64,000 nucleotides of DNA from Mucilaginibacter sp. (GCF_028288225.1 NZ_JAQBOC010000095.1:100151-164150); one strand, 5' to 3'; counted from the first letter of the stretch, positions 1 to 8,671 are shown. Numbers and translations: made by a program. Notes: a model not told the origin generated them from the letters alone.

Positions 1-198
1 CGTAAACTTTGCAGCATCGGTGGTTGTATCCGCATCAAAGTTATTCTGCTGGCCCAGTTTTATAATAGCCGGGATTCCAACTGCAATTGAGTTATGATGA
101 AAACCTGCTGTTTTACTGAATATCAGCACCTTCTGCTTTGCTGTGATGCTCAAAGTTACAATACATAACAACATGTAGGTTAATGAGATACGTTTCAT
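1..198 (-). CDS. ThuA-like domain protein (N-terminal part, runs off window)
   Basis: Only the first 66 residues are in the window. They begin with a hydrophobic signal peptide of about 20 residues, followed by a strand and loop reading KVLIFSKTAGFHHNSI and then an Asp/Thr-rich stretch. This start is characteristic of ThuA-like proteins, which have a glutamine-amidotransferase-like fold and in Bacteroidota are usually secreted and linked to carbohydrate use. The catalytic part lies outside the window, so the assignment rests on the N-terminus alone. The start ATG at 198 is the only one placing the signal peptide at the very N-terminus. Confidence 0.7.
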   Translation of the reverse strand, partial: MKRISLTYMLLCIVTLSITAKQKVLIFSKTAGFHHNSIAVGIPAIIKLGQQNNFDADTTTDAAKFT

Positions 199-321
199 AC
201 TTGTAATATTAAATTAAGCCGTTGGGCTGGTGAATAAATTGGTATCTCAAAAATATTCATTTATACTAACTATAGCAAAGATAAATTGGCGGTACAATAT
301 ATTCTCTCAACCTTTCCTCAG

Positions 322-329
322 TAATTTTG
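322..329 (+). promoter_or_regulatory. Possible TAnnTTTG promoter element
   Basis: The octamer TAATTTTG matches the Bacteroidota sigma-A -7 consensus and lies about 65 bp before the ATG at 395. No clear -33 element was confirmed, so this is tentative. Confidence 0.3.
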
Positions 330-394
330 TTAGATGAACATCCGCATTAGTCAGTTACTACAAAATTTAGTAAATTGCACCCATACTAAAACTT

Positions 395-922
395 ATGAGC
401 ATACCTACCTATGGCTTACAGGATATAAAGAAAGAGATCCAGCATTTGCCGCATGAGCAATTGTCTGAGCTTTGCCTGCGCCTGGTTAGGTATAAAAAAG
501 AAAATAAGGAGCTGCTGGCCTACCTGCTGTTTGAAGCTAATGATGAACACGCCTTTGTTGAAAAAGTAAAGGCCGAGGTTGGTTTTATGCTTAGCCAACT
601 GCCATCACATAGCTACCTGGCATCAAAAAGTGTACGTAAGGTTTTAAGGCTAATAAGCAAATATGTTAAGTTTATGGCCTCAAAGCCAGCAGAAATAGAC
701 CTGCTTTTGAACTTTTGCTTTAACTACCTGCAATACATCAACAAAAATACTTCCTATAAACCATTGCGGATGATATTGATGAGGCAGGTGGAAAAGATCA
801 ACACAAATATTAAAAAACTACATGAAGACCTGCAGTTTGACCACAGCCAGGAATACAACAGGCTGCTTGATGAAGCTGAAAATAAATTCCCCTGGTTTTA
901 TAAGAATGATTATTTGTTGTAA
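395..922 (+). CDS. Conserved hypothetical alpha-helical cytoplasmic protein
   Basis: I do not recognise a named family. The 175-residue product has no signal peptide or membrane segment and appears almost wholly helical, with heptad-like Leu spacing and many Lys/Glu. It ends with an aromatic-rich tail (WFYKNDYLL). It is followed after 43 bp by the sigma factor gene on the same strand and could be cotranscribed with it. Codon use looks like the surrounding housekeeping genes, so it is probably a genuine lineage-specific gene rather than a recent import. Confidence 0.75.
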   Translation: MSIPTYGLQDIKKEIQHLPHEQLSELCLRLVRYKKENKELLAYLLFEANDEHAFVEKVKAEVGFMLSQLPSHSYLASKSVRKVLRLISKYVKFMASKPAEIDLLLNFCFNYLQYINKNTSYKPLRMILMRQVEKINTNIKKLHEDLQFDHSQEYNRLLDEAENKFPWFYKNDYLL

Positions 923-965
923 CATCTTTGGGGTTTTAAAATCTAACAATAAAAATTAACTGATA

Positions 966-1463
966 GTGGCAGAAAAAGAAGCAGCTTTTAAGAAAATTTA
1001 TGAAGCCAATTCAAAAAAGATCTACCATTTATGTTATGGTTATACTGGTGATGATGATGCTGCGAACGACCTTTTACAAGAAACATTTTTAAAAGTTTGG
1101 CAAAACCTGGATAAATTCCGGAACCAGGCAATGATCTCAACCTGGATCTATCGTATTGCTGTTAATACCTGTCTTACCTACCTGCGGTCAGAAAAACGAC
1201 AGGCGAAAGACGAGCTAACACCTTTTATTGCTGAGAATAAGAAAGAAGAACTATCTGAAAAAAACGAACAGGTGGCTTTGCTTTATAAGTGTATATCGAA
1301 GTTGGAAGAATCAGAAAGAATTATAATTACGCTGGTGCTTGATGAAGTGCCATACCCCGAAATTGCAGATGTATCGGGAATCTCGGAGGGAAACCTAAGG
1401 GTGAAAATATATCGCATTAAACAGAAATTAACAGAATTGTATAACCACTATGAAAGAATTTGA
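966..1463 (+). CDS. ECF-type RNA polymerase sigma factor
   Basis: A 165-residue sigma-70 family protein of the extracytoplasmic function type. Region 2 occupies roughly residues 5-75 and contains the typical DLLQETFLKVWQ motif for -10 recognition and core binding. Region 4 (about 105-160) has the helix-turn-helix, including the ISEGNLRVKIYRIKQKL recognition helix. The start is GTG at 966: an in-frame stop lies just upstream at 957 and the next ATG would remove region 2. The end overlaps the next gene by 14 bp, which implies translational coupling to the membrane protein that follows, a plausible regulator of this factor. Confidence 0.92.
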   Translation: MAEKEAAFKKIYEANSKKIYHLCYGYTGDDDAANDLLQETFLKVWQNLDKFRNQAMISTWIYRIAVNTCLTYLRSEKRQAKDELTPFIAENKKEELSEKNEQVALLYKCISKLEESERIIITLVLDEVPYPEIADVSGISEGNLRVKIYRIKQKLTELYNHYERI

Positions 1464-2040
1464 GCATTTAATGTCGGTTTGGCAGGGACAGCCAAAACCC
1501 GACAAGCTTTCGGTGGACGAGGCGCTAAAGCAGGTGAAGAAGGGGATCCGCGGTATAACCAGCAGGTTATATTGGGGTATTGTGGCAATGATTGCATTAA
1601 TAGCGTGTGCCTTTATCATCACTTTCTTTTTTGCATTCCGCTCCCCTGCCACCATTATAGGCATCCTGATTATTTTAGTAACTATGCTGATGTACCTATC
1701 CCTTATTGTACGTCATTACCACATATTAAACAAGCACGATCTTACCCAAAACCCAACCGACTACTTAAACACACTTAAAGCATATCAAAAAAACCGCAGC
1801 AAAGTTATAGGCTGGTTTTATTATGTATTTATGCTGATGATAAGCATTGGGCTAACCTTATATTTTATTGAGGTACTGGAAAAGGCGCCTCTTTATTTTA
1901 AGCTGATAACCTACGGATCCATTATTCTATGGTTTTTGTTCATCACCTTTTACCTTAAGCCCCGCATGTTTAAAAACGAAGAGGAAAAGCTGAATTTGAT
2001 GATCGATAGGCTGATAAGGTTACAGGAGCAGTTTGACTAA
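1450..2040 (+). CDS. Membrane protein coupled to ECF sigma factor (possible anti-sigma factor)
   Basis: A 196-residue protein with a short cytoplasmic N-terminus (WQGQPKPDKLSVDEALKQV), two hydrophobic segments near residues 40-90, and two more near 115-170, then a charged C-terminal tail. It starts inside the last 14 bp of the sigma factor gene. Membrane proteins in this position commonly act as anti-sigma factors, but no ZAS/RskA zinc motif or FecR domain is visible, so that role is inferred from position only. It could instead be a small integral membrane protein controlled by the sigma factor. Confidence 0.75.
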   Translation: MKEFEHLMSVWQGQPKPDKLSVDEALKQVKKGIRGITSRLYWGIVAMIALIACAFIITFFFAFRSPATIIGILIILVTMLMYLSLIVRHYHILNKHDLTQNPTDYLNTLKAYQKNRSKVIGWFYYVFMLMISIGLTLYFIEVLEKAPLYFKLITYGSIILWFLFITFYLKPRMFKNEEEKLNLMIDRLIRLQEQFD

Positions 2041-2091
2041 TTTGAAGATTTTTTGATTTGATAATTTGAAGATTAAAAAATCTCAGTGTAC

Positions 2092-2140
2092 TTTGCACCG
2101 TCTCTGCATCTCTCTGTGTTAAAACGGCCGCAGAGAACCC
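2092..2140. repeat. Intergenic repeat, related to the one at 8672-8765
   Basis: The segment has the arms TCTCTG and CAGAGA around a GTGTTAAAA core. The same words recur in the longer hairpin at 8672-8765. This is one of the short dispersed repeats of the window. It lies in the leader of the GNAT gene at 2163. Confidence 0.55.
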
Positions 2141-2162
2141 GGATCACTAAGTTAAAATACCG

Positions 2163-2687
2163 ATGTCGCCTAATAAAATAATTATCCAAAAAGCTGAAAT
2201 GACGGATGCAGCTGTACTGCTCGATTTCAGCAGAACAACCTTTTTTGATTTCTTTGGTCCTCTTAATGATGCCGCAAACATGGAAGCTTATGCTTCAGTT
2301 GCATTTACATCACAAAAAATACTAACCGAGCTGATCAACGCAAACTCTGAATTTTATTTTGCCATGCTTGATGATGAAGTAGTTGGCTACTTAAAGTTAA
2401 ACTTTGCCGATGCCCAAACTGAGTTTCAGGATGAAAAGGCTTTAGAAGTTGAACGCATTTACGTATCGCGCCAGCATCATAAAAAACACATTGGGCAGCA
2501 GCTCTTAGATTTCGCTGTTGATACTGCCGTTAAAAAGCAATTTGAATACGTTTGGCTTGGTGTATGGGAACATAACGCCAATGCCATAGGTTTTTACCGG
2601 CACAACGGCTTTGAAGTATTCAGCAGCCATGAGTTTTTATTGGGCGATGATAAGCAAACGGATTTGTTAATGAAGAGGGTTTTATAG
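2163..2687 (+). CDS. GNAT family N-acetyltransferase
   Basis: A 174-residue single-domain GNAT protein. Visible hallmarks are the N-terminal acceptor half (IIIQKAEMTDAAVLLDFSRTT), strand 4 ending in LEVERIYVS, the acetyl-CoA pyrophosphate loop (RQHHKKHIGQQLLDFA), and the C-terminal NANAIGFYRHNGFEVF motif, which is typical of the RimI/YhhY-type branch. It transfers an acetyl group from acetyl-CoA to an amine; the acceptor cannot be read from sequence. It appears to be a single-gene unit with a repeat-containing leader. Confidence 0.88.
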   Translation: MSPNKIIIQKAEMTDAAVLLDFSRTTFFDFFGPLNDAANMEAYASVAFTSQKILTELINANSEFYFAMLDDEVVGYLKLNFADAQTEFQDEKALEVERIYVSRQHHKKHIGQQLLDFAVDTAVKKQFEYVWLGVWEHNANAIGFYRHNGFEVFSSHEFLLGDDKQTDLLMKRVL

Positions 2688-2703
2688 CGGATTTTTAATC
2701 AAT

Positions 2704-3180
2704 TTAAAATTTCCAATTTTCTAATTCAAATAATTGAGTCAATAACAAACACTCCACGCCTTCTTGTTTAGCAACAAATGGAAGCTTTTGTTTGTTGTTT
2801 TGAAGTTTTTCATGCTGAATAATCTTTAATTTGTATTCTTTGGCACATGCGATAACAAATGGATCCGCTGCCGGCCTATCACTATTATAATCGATCAAAT
2901 AAGGATATTTTTCTTGAAGTTCACCAATATATAATAATTCATTATGGGTGGGTTCTAAAAAAATTCTTGAATTCTCTCTCGACCAATCAACTAACCAATC
3001 CATTCCCTTCTCAACTTCTCTTCTAACTTCGCGAACCGAAATAATTTCCAGAGAGTTACACATTTTTTCAAAATTATCCCAAACACCTTTAAAAACAGTC
3101 GGTGGATAATTCCTTTTCAAATCAAATAAGGCACTACTGTCAATTACATATTTATATGGATCATCAAATAGTCCTGTCAT
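2704..3180 (-). CDS. DUF4411 PIN-fold protein, likely toxin of a toxin-antitoxin pair
   Basis: A 158-residue protein resembling the DUF4411 branch of PIN-domain nucleases. The first acidic residue is in KYVIDSSALFDLKR (D14), a second acidic patch is in VREVRREVEKG (about residues 49-57), and a third is in AADPFVIACAK (D106). This is the order expected for a metal-dependent RNase site. It shares an ATGA overlap with the upstream XRE-ImmA/IrrE gene, so the pair is translationally coupled. By analogy with known COG2856-DUF4411 pairs it is the toxin; activity is inferred. Base composition is more AT-rich than its neighbours, consistent with transfer. Confidence 0.85.
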   Translation of the reverse strand: MTGLFDDPYKYVIDSSALFDLKRNYPPTVFKGVWDNFEKMCNSLEIISVREVRREVEKGMDWLVDWSRENSRIFLEPTHNELLYIGELQEKYPYLIDYNSDRPAADPFVIACAKEYKLKIIQHEKLQNNKQKLPFVAKQEGVECLLLTQLFELENWKF

Positions 3181-4349
3181 CTATTTATTCTTTGGATTAT
3201 TTGTGGAAGATGATCAAGTTTTACTTCTAAGAATTCAGAAATTTGACCATAAGTGATATTGCCTTTCTCATAACTATCTAAAACATTGGAAATAAATAAT
3301 TTGCCTTTCTCACTTACTACTTTAATATCTTGTGGAACACCACCGCCGCTATCTTTATTTTTCTGTTTCTGAATTTCTTTATGTGCGGCTAATTCTGCAT
3401 TCCAAATCCTTTTTTTTGTAAAATAGAAGTTTTTAGACGCTAAATTTAAATCAACAAGCTTCCTTAAAATAGCCTCTTTACTAACATTGTATATTTTGGA
3501 TAAAGCAATTAAATCCACTTCACTCCATTCTTGTATTTTTTTATGACTGTAGTCTATATCAATTTTAAAAAGCTTATCTGGAATTAAAAATGATGCTGCA
3601 AACAAATTGCAAAAATCCTCAATTGCCTTATATTCAGCATTTAAATTATTGGTCTCCCTATCTCTAAATACACCACCAACATTAAACAAGATGTGACACA
3701 CTTCATGGAAAAGGCTAAATATTCTTCCATTTTTTGCATCTTCCGTATTTAAAACAATTATAGGAACATCATCCGTCAGAGAAAATCCTCTTGCCTCCTC
3801 AAATGGCATTTGAATTTGAAACACATAAATCCCAATCTTTTCAATGTGCTTTTTGAAATTATCGTATGCGTTTGAAGAATTCCATTTTTTTTGTACTTCA
3901 ATTGGCAGACCGATAAATTCGCGAAACCTTTCGGAAGCCAATATTGGGTTGTCAGCAATTGAGACCTTAAATTTTCTAAAATCTGGCTCTTCTAAATTTA
4001 GATTTAATTCCTTTATTTGATTTTGTAAATGCTTTGCTTTTCTGATAACTAAAATCATTTCACTTGAGAAATGCATAATTTCAGAGCTTGATAAATTTCT
4101 AAAATCCTTCTCAATAGGCTTTTCAGTAGGCGGTTCTTTTCTAAAGAAAGTGGCAATAGGTCTTTTATATATTTTATATGCTAAATTTTCAAGCTGGTTA
4201 TAAGTCGGTGAAGCCAATCCTTTCTCCCACTCTTCCAATCTTTGCGGAGTAATGCTAAGTTTATGAGCAGTATCTTCAATTGAATATCCAATTGAGTTTC
4301 TTGCCCATTTTAAAATAGAGGGTGATATTTTAAAGGGAATGGTAGCCAT
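3177..4349 (-). CDS. XRE-family regulator fused to ImmA/IrrE metallopeptidase
   Basis: The product, 390 residues from the ATG at 4349, has an N-terminal helix-turn-helix of XRE type (about residues 10-65, with ITPQRLEEWEKG) and a C-terminal ImmA/IrrE zinc peptidase domain with HEVCH at about 215-219. Such fusions repress their own operon and may cleave regulators on a signal. I chose ATG 4349 because the protein then starts just before the HTH; a start six codons upstream (4367) only adds MYFNFN. The stop overlaps the start of the DUF4411 gene as ATGA. Likely the antitoxin and regulator of the pair. Confidence 0.88.
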   Translation of the reverse strand: MATIPFKISPSILKWARNSIGYSIEDTAHKLSITPQRLEEWEKGLASPTYNQLENLAYKIYKRPIATFFRKEPPTEKPIEKDFRNLSSSEIMHFSSEMILVIRKAKHLQNQIKELNLNLEEPDFRKFKVSIADNPILASERFREFIGLPIEVQKKWNSSNAYDNFKKHIEKIGIYVFQIQMPFEEARGFSLTDDVPIIVLNTEDAKNGRIFSLFHEVCHILFNVGGVFRDRETNNLNAEYKAIEDFCNLFAASFLIPDKLFKIDIDYSHKKIQEWSEVDLIALSKIYNVSKEAILRKLVDLNLASKNFYFTKKRIWNAELAAHKEIQKQKNKDSGGGVPQDIKVVSEKGKLFISNVLDSYEKGNITYGQISEFLEVKLDHLPQIIQRINR

Positions 4350-4415
4350 ATTAAAGTTGAAGTACAATTATATGAAAACTTATGTTCGTAAATATATTTA
4401 AAAGAAACCATTTTC

Positions 4416-5600
4416 CTATCCACGCATAAACGGGTTAAAATTCCTTGTCCCAATTTCCATCGCCGCTGCCCGGCACACCGTTTTTTCACCGAATTTAAAG
4501 TTGATCTTGTCCATGGCCTGGTAAAGCTTAATCCGTTCCTCGTTATCTTCAAACAGGTTTATCTGGTAGCTGCCGGTACATAAGTTACTTAGCCTTACCC
4601 CTATTAACCTGATTGGCCGGTGCTGGTTCCATGCTTTTTTAAGCAGATTCTTTACTCCGGGGATCAGGATATGTTCAGCTGCGGTTAAGGCTATTTTTTC
4701 TTGCTGGGTATGGGTTTCAAAGTTGGCATAGCGCACCTTTATAGCCAGGCATGACGCTACCTTGTTTTCCTTGCGCAATTTCCCGGCAAGTTCCTCCGTC
4801 ATTGATACCAGGATAGTTTCGATAGCTTGCCTGTCGGCTATATTGGTGTGAAAGGTATGCTCTGTTGAGATTGATTTACGGTCGCTGTGTGGCACAATCT
4901 CACTATCATCAATACCGTTGGCCTTTTCCCAAATATATTTGCCCATCCTGCCAAAAACAGCCTCCAGGAAACGCACATCCATTTTTTGGAGTTGGCCGAT
5001 CCTTTCAATACCGTATTGGTGTAATTTGTTAGCTGTACTTTCGCCCAGTCCTGGAATTTTACCTATCGCCAAAGGCGCTAAAAACTCTTTCTCCCTGCCA
5101 TGCGGAATATACAGCTGCCCGTTAGGCTTTGCCTGGTTAGTAGCCATTTTTGACACTGTTTTACCCGACGACATGCCGAACGAGATAGGCAGCCCGGTAT
5201 CCCGTATAATCTTTTGACGCAGTTCGCCGGCATGCTTATAACAGTTATGAAAGCGATCCATCCCCGTATAGTCAATATAAAACTCATCTATAGATGTTTT
5301 CATGTATAGCGGCACCGCGTTGTGAATAATTTCGGTAACCTCCCTGCTGGCCTCGCCATACCTGCTATGCGAGCCGCGTAAAAAAATAGCATGCGGACAA
5401 AGCTTTGCGGCCTGCCGCGTAGGCATAGCCGAATGCACCCCAAATTTGCGCGCCTCATAGCTGCAGCTGGCCACCACGCCCCTATCCGCTGAGCCGCCGA
5501 TAATCACCGGCTTGCCAATAAGCGAAGGGTCAAACTTGCGCTCAACCGAAACAAAAAATGAATCAAGATCGATATGCATTATGGTGCGTTTGGCTGGCAT
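4416..5600 (-). CDS. dinB: DNA polymerase IV (Y-family)
   Basis: A 394-residue translesion polymerase. The palm begins at MHIDLDSFFVSVER (metal-binding D11), with the catalytic pair D105-E106 in TSIDEFYIDYTG. The SFGMSSGKTVSKMATNQAKP block is the conserved fingers/palm segment, and GLGESTANKLHQYGI is the thumb helix-hairpin-helix. The little-finger domain fills the C-terminal third. It extends damaged templates at the cost of fidelity. No LexA-type operator was recognised. It lies next to the toxin-antitoxin pair but reads as a core gene. Confidence 0.95.
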   Translation of the reverse strand: MPAKRTIMHIDLDSFFVSVERKFDPSLIGKPVIIGGSADRGVVASCSYEARKFGVHSAMPTRQAAKLCPHAIFLRGSHSRYGEASREVTEIIHNAVPLYMKTSIDEFYIDYTGMDRFHNCYKHAGELRQKIIRDTGLPISFGMSSGKTVSKMATNQAKPNGQLYIPHGREKEFLAPLAIGKIPGLGESTANKLHQYGIERIGQLQKMDVRFLEAVFGRMGKYIWEKANGIDDSEIVPHSDRKSISTEHTFHTNIADRQAIETILVSMTEELAGKLRKENKVASCLAIKVRYANFETHTQQEKIALTAAEHILIPGVKNLLKKAWNQHRPIRLIGVRLSNLCTGSYQINLFEDNEERIKLYQAMDKINFKFGEKTVCRAAAMEIGTRNFNPFMRG

Positions 5601-6120
5601 GCAACAAATGTAAGTAATATTGCTAATATAATTAGTAAATATTAGTGGAGTTGAAAAAGTAAGGTAAGGGGTGAATGGTTAGAAAAGCCTCTCCAACCCG
5701 TCACTGCGAGGAACGAAGCAGCCGCTGCACATGCAAATCAATGGAGCAGGATGTTATTGTGTGGCAAAAATAGCTATGCAGGAAACGTGGATGCTTCTGA
5801 AAGGTATTTTACTGCTTAGTATATGGGGTGGTTGAAGTGAAAGAATAAAGGTGAACGGGAAACCCTAACTGGTAATGTGGAAGGGTTGCCAAGACTTTTC
5901 TCAGGAAAGCGGCCTCGGCGCTTACAACCAATAAAGGGTATTTAATTAAAAAAATAAAAATAAACTGTAAGGTGTGTTTTTTAACTGACATAATAATGTA
6001 TCGCGCTGAAAATTAGAGATATATCACGTTACTGTCATCTAAATTTGATCAAGTTTTTTTGGCTATGATTTTAGCTTATTCTAAAATTTTAAACGGTAAT
6101 TTGCAAAAACAATAATTCTT
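5601..6120. other. 520-bp intergenic region with a REP-like element
   Basis: No convincing gene. A REP-like unit at about 5696-5750 has the GCGAGGAACGAAGCAGC word that is widespread in Bacteroidota genomes. The segment 5800-5990 has an open frame on the minus strand of 60 codons with no start context and no recognisable motif; I treat it as non-coding. A weak TAATTTG box lies just before the gene at 6121. Confidence 0.5.
5696..5750. repeat. REP-like dispersed repeat
   Basis: Contains the word CACTGCGAGGAACGAAGC followed by a loosely complementary tail. This GCGAGGAACGAAGCAA-type word is a recurrent intergenic element in Sphingobacteria. No transposase accompanies it here. Confidence 0.55.
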
Positions 6121-6495
6121 ATGAAAGCAACCGTTCAATATAATGACTTTTTAGGTACTGCTGCCGCTGATATAGCAGACGACTTCGATTTAGATCAATT
6201 TTTATTAGATAGGGGTATCGATGTGGTTAAATACAAAGCAATTGGGGCTAATTTTTATCATGGCTATTCTGATTTTTTTTCAGCTTCAATTATCTGTTTA
6301 GATCAAGAAAAATCGACAGAACAAAATCCTTACATTGTTGGAATAAGCTTTGAAGCAGAATTTACTCATGAAAACTTTTTTAATCTGTTTAAACGATTTA
6401 ATGTTGTTATAAATAAGAAATACAATGGATATGGTGATTTTGATATAAATGAGGAAATTGTATTTGATGATAGAGCAGTTAATCAAGATAACTGA
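6121..6495 (+). CDS. Small hypothetical acidic protein
   Basis: A 124-residue, acidic, soluble protein with no signal peptide or membrane segment. It opens MKATVQYNDFLGTAAADIAD and ends in an Asn/Asp-rich tail. I do not recognise the family. Small acidic proteins of this kind in AT-rich accessory stretches are sometimes immunity proteins, but no partner toxin is visible nearby. A rho-independent terminator follows at 6594-6634, and a weak -7 box precedes it, so it is probably monocistronic. Confidence 0.6.
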   Translation: MKATVQYNDFLGTAAADIADDFDLDQFLLDRGIDVVKYKAIGANFYHGYSDFFSASIICLDQEKSTEQNPYIVGISFEAEFTHENFFNLFKRFNVVINKKYNGYGDFDINEEIVFDDRAVNQDN

Positions 6496-6593
6496 AGATA
6501 GCCAGATTCATTTATAGGATTAAGATAAGATCCAAATAGGCATGGGTATTAAATTTACAATCAATTTATACTTGTGCCGTTTTAATCAAATTT

Positions 6594-6634
6594 AAATAGC
6601 TTATTACTTTATCTAATAGCTATTTTTTTTTTAT
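6594..6634 (+). terminator. Rho-independent terminator after the gene at 6121
   Basis: Arms AAATAGCTTATTA and TAATAGCTATTT pair with a single bulge, and the second arm runs into a tract of about ten T residues on the plus strand. Confidence 0.7.
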
Positions 6635-6721
6635 AAATGGCAATTACTAAATTCAAGAGAGGTTATATTATTGCCTTTACTTTTATCATTTTATGTTATC
6701 AGTGAATTTTATATTAAGTTG

Positions 6722-7606
6722 TTATCTCTTCAACCCTTTAAACCATTTATTTACTTCATCAATTTCAAATAGTTTAAAGTTTTTATTTGAAATTCTGCCT
6801 ATATTGATTATGGTTATTCCAATCCAATTCAGATCATATCTATTGTCTTTATTGTTAATTACGTCCATCATAAAACGAAGGTCATTGTCTTGACCTTTAT
6901 CTGTTGGGTACATATTATTTATTATTTTGAATGGGACATATTCGCGATGTGTGGCGAAAGATGACAAGCCTGGATAAGCTAACGTATCCTTGTCTACCAA
7001 GAAGTAATCTTCACATATATCATCATATAAGTTTTTGGCTAGCAAACTATCTTGTGTGTTTTTAGGTTTTTCAAAATAAGATCTCAAAAGTAACATTCCC
7101 TTAATATGGCCAATCCGCATTTTTGAAGCGGCGTCATTAATTTTTGTTATGCTTTTAGTTGCTGAATCTACCATAGCCTTCACTTTACCTTTTATTTCTT
7201 TAGTGGCTTGAAAATCGATGATGTTCTGAATTTTGTCTGTTTTAAATATACCATCAATTTGTTTTTGAGTTTCAGTTAAGGCAATCGCATTTGTTTCAGT
7301 TGTGATGCCTGAAATTTGTTTCTCAGAATATTCTTTTGTTGCTTTTATTTCTGCTTGCGCTTCCTCTTTAATCTGTTTTACAGTTTCTTTTGCGTCTGAT
7401 TTAATTTCAACTATTTGAACTCTCAAGTTGGTAATTGAATTTTCGTATTCATCTCTCATTGCTTTTCTATCTCCAAACGAAAAATAAATTGCAACAGAAG
7501 AAATAACCACAATAAACGATCCGGCAATTGCAATTCCATATTTTAAATAACTTGTAAGACTTTCGTAATGTAATTGTTCTTCAGATTTTCTATTTTGAGT
7601 GTTCAT
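6722..7606 (-). CDS. Membrane-anchored coiled-coil hypothetical protein
   Basis: A 294-residue protein with an N-terminal cytoplasmic stub, one transmembrane helix at about residues 22-45 (YGIAIAGSFIVVISSVAIYF), then a long Lys/Glu/Ala coiled coil (about 50-180) and a globular C-terminal domain containing YPGLSSFATHREYVPF. No family is recognised. The layout suggests a bitopic protein with most of its mass on one side of the membrane, and the composition is AT-rich like the neighbouring small gene. Function unknown. Confidence 0.65.
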   Translation of the reverse strand: MNTQNRKSEEQLHYESLTSYLKYGIAIAGSFIVVISSVAIYFSFGDRKAMRDEYENSITNLRVQIVEIKSDAKETVKQIKEEAQAEIKATKEYSEKQISGITTETNAIALTETQKQIDGIFKTDKIQNIIDFQATKEIKGKVKAMVDSATKSITKINDAASKMRIGHIKGMLLLRSYFEKPKNTQDSLLAKNLYDDICEDYFLVDKDTLAYPGLSSFATHREYVPFKIINNMYPTDKGQDNDLRFMMDVINNKDNRYDLNWIGITIINIGRISNKNFKLFEIDEVNKWFKGLKR

Positions 7607-8103
7607 TTAGGTTTAGTTACAAACGATAAAGGTATACTAAATAATAACAATAAAAGCCTCAATTAAAAGACTATAATATTCTTTATCTAGTGTTTATCCC
7701 TCCTCTCGCGCTAGTATGCTGCGCAGGGCAAATGAGGTGGCGTACCTAGTGCCCCGCATGCCAAATTGAAAATGTTATGGTCTACAGGGATAATCCAGTT
7801 CCCTTGCATAGTAAATATCTGGCTATATTCTTTCTCCAGGTGCTCAAAGATTGCCTCGTACCCAGCAAGGGACGCCCGGAGATCTGCATTTATTCATTAA
7901 ACTTAATCTTGTCCGTTCGTCCATCCTACCCTCATCCCCCAAAACAAACGGACAGTATTTGCATATCCTGAATAATTATTTCTGCAAAAACCTTTCAGCT
8001 TTCACCTTTCGCCTTTAACCTTTCTCCTGGCAATTATTTCTTCACACCCCTTGAAGATACTAAAATAATTAGCAATTTAGCGCCAGATAATTCAATTGCT
8101 TTT
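7607..8103. other. 497-bp intergenic region, possible decayed coding fragment
   Basis: No intact gene. On the minus strand, about 7711-7895, there is a 60-codon open stretch with protein-like composition (for example LAGYEAIFEHLEKEYSQIF and NWIIPVDHNIFNLACG) that has a stop codon just upstream and no start; it may be a relic. At 7985-8030 there is a low-complexity CTTTCxxCTTTC run resembling the repeat found after purB. Confidence 0.35.
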
Positions 8104-8664
8104 ATGACTGCTTATGCCGATTATTTGATGATAATTTCCTTGCCAGGCGACCTGGTTAAGGAGATCAGCAGGTATAAGCGGGCATCGGTAAATGCAATCG
8201 GGCATTTTGAGGGCATGCACAGCAGGGCCTACATTACCATAACCCACCAGGTACGCTGCAAGCCCTTTTTAGCACAACCGGCAATTCAGAGGATGGGGCA
8301 ACGGCTCAGCACTATGCCCCCGGTTGAGCTGTACCTTAATGGCTTTGATCATTTTAGCAATGACCCAACCACCAAAACCATCTGCGCCAAAATTGAGTGT
8401 ACAGACCGTGCCGAAAACTGGTTTAAGCTGCTCACCATGCAAATGGGCATAAAGGTTAAAGATTTTGTACCGCATATCACCATTGCCAAAAACATCCCGG
8501 TCACGGCATTCAACAAGCTGTGGCCCAATTTTGAGAGCCGGGAGTTTAAGCAATCATTTAGTGTAGGCAACCTAACCATATTACACCGCGACACCTTTGC
8601 CGAGCACCACGAATGGAAAGTTTACCGCGAGCTGCACTTTGGCAATAAACTGCTGGCATTTTAA
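8104..8664 (+). CDS. 2H phosphoesterase-like protein (2'-5' RNA ligase superfamily), paralogue 1
   Basis: A 186-residue member of the LigT/2H superfamily. The C-terminal HxT motif is clear (VPHITIAKN, H124), but the position of the N-terminal HxT motif reads RAYITITH, with Tyr43 in place of the first catalytic His. Both halves are otherwise well kept. The gene 8840-9466 is a close paralogue that has both His residues. Paralogue 1 may therefore be inactive as a phosphoesterase, or have changed function. Related proteins act on RNA 2'-phosphate or cyclic phosphodiester ends; the substrate is unknown. Confidence 0.85.
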   Translation: MTAYADYLMIISLPGDLVKEISRYKRASVNAIGHFEGMHSRAYITITHQVRCKPFLAQPAIQRMGQRLSTMPPVELYLNGFDHFSNDPTTKTICAKIECTDRAENWFKLLTMQMGIKVKDFVPHITIAKNIPVTAFNKLWPNFESREFKQSFSVGNLTILHRDTFAEHHEWKVYRELHFGNKLLAF

Positions 8665-8671
8665 TTTTTAT

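Noticed and set aside
1479..1778. Overlapping plus-strand frame of 99 codons inside the membrane protein gene
   Set aside because: It is a shadow of the gene at 1450-2040, with low-complexity Arg/Gly and His-rich composition.
5809..5991. Minus-strand frame of 60 codons
   Set aside because: It lies in repeat-like intergenic DNA with no start context and no family resemblance.
7777..7971. Plus-strand frame of 64 codons
   Set aside because: Composition is unlike a protein and it opposes the more protein-like minus-strand relic.
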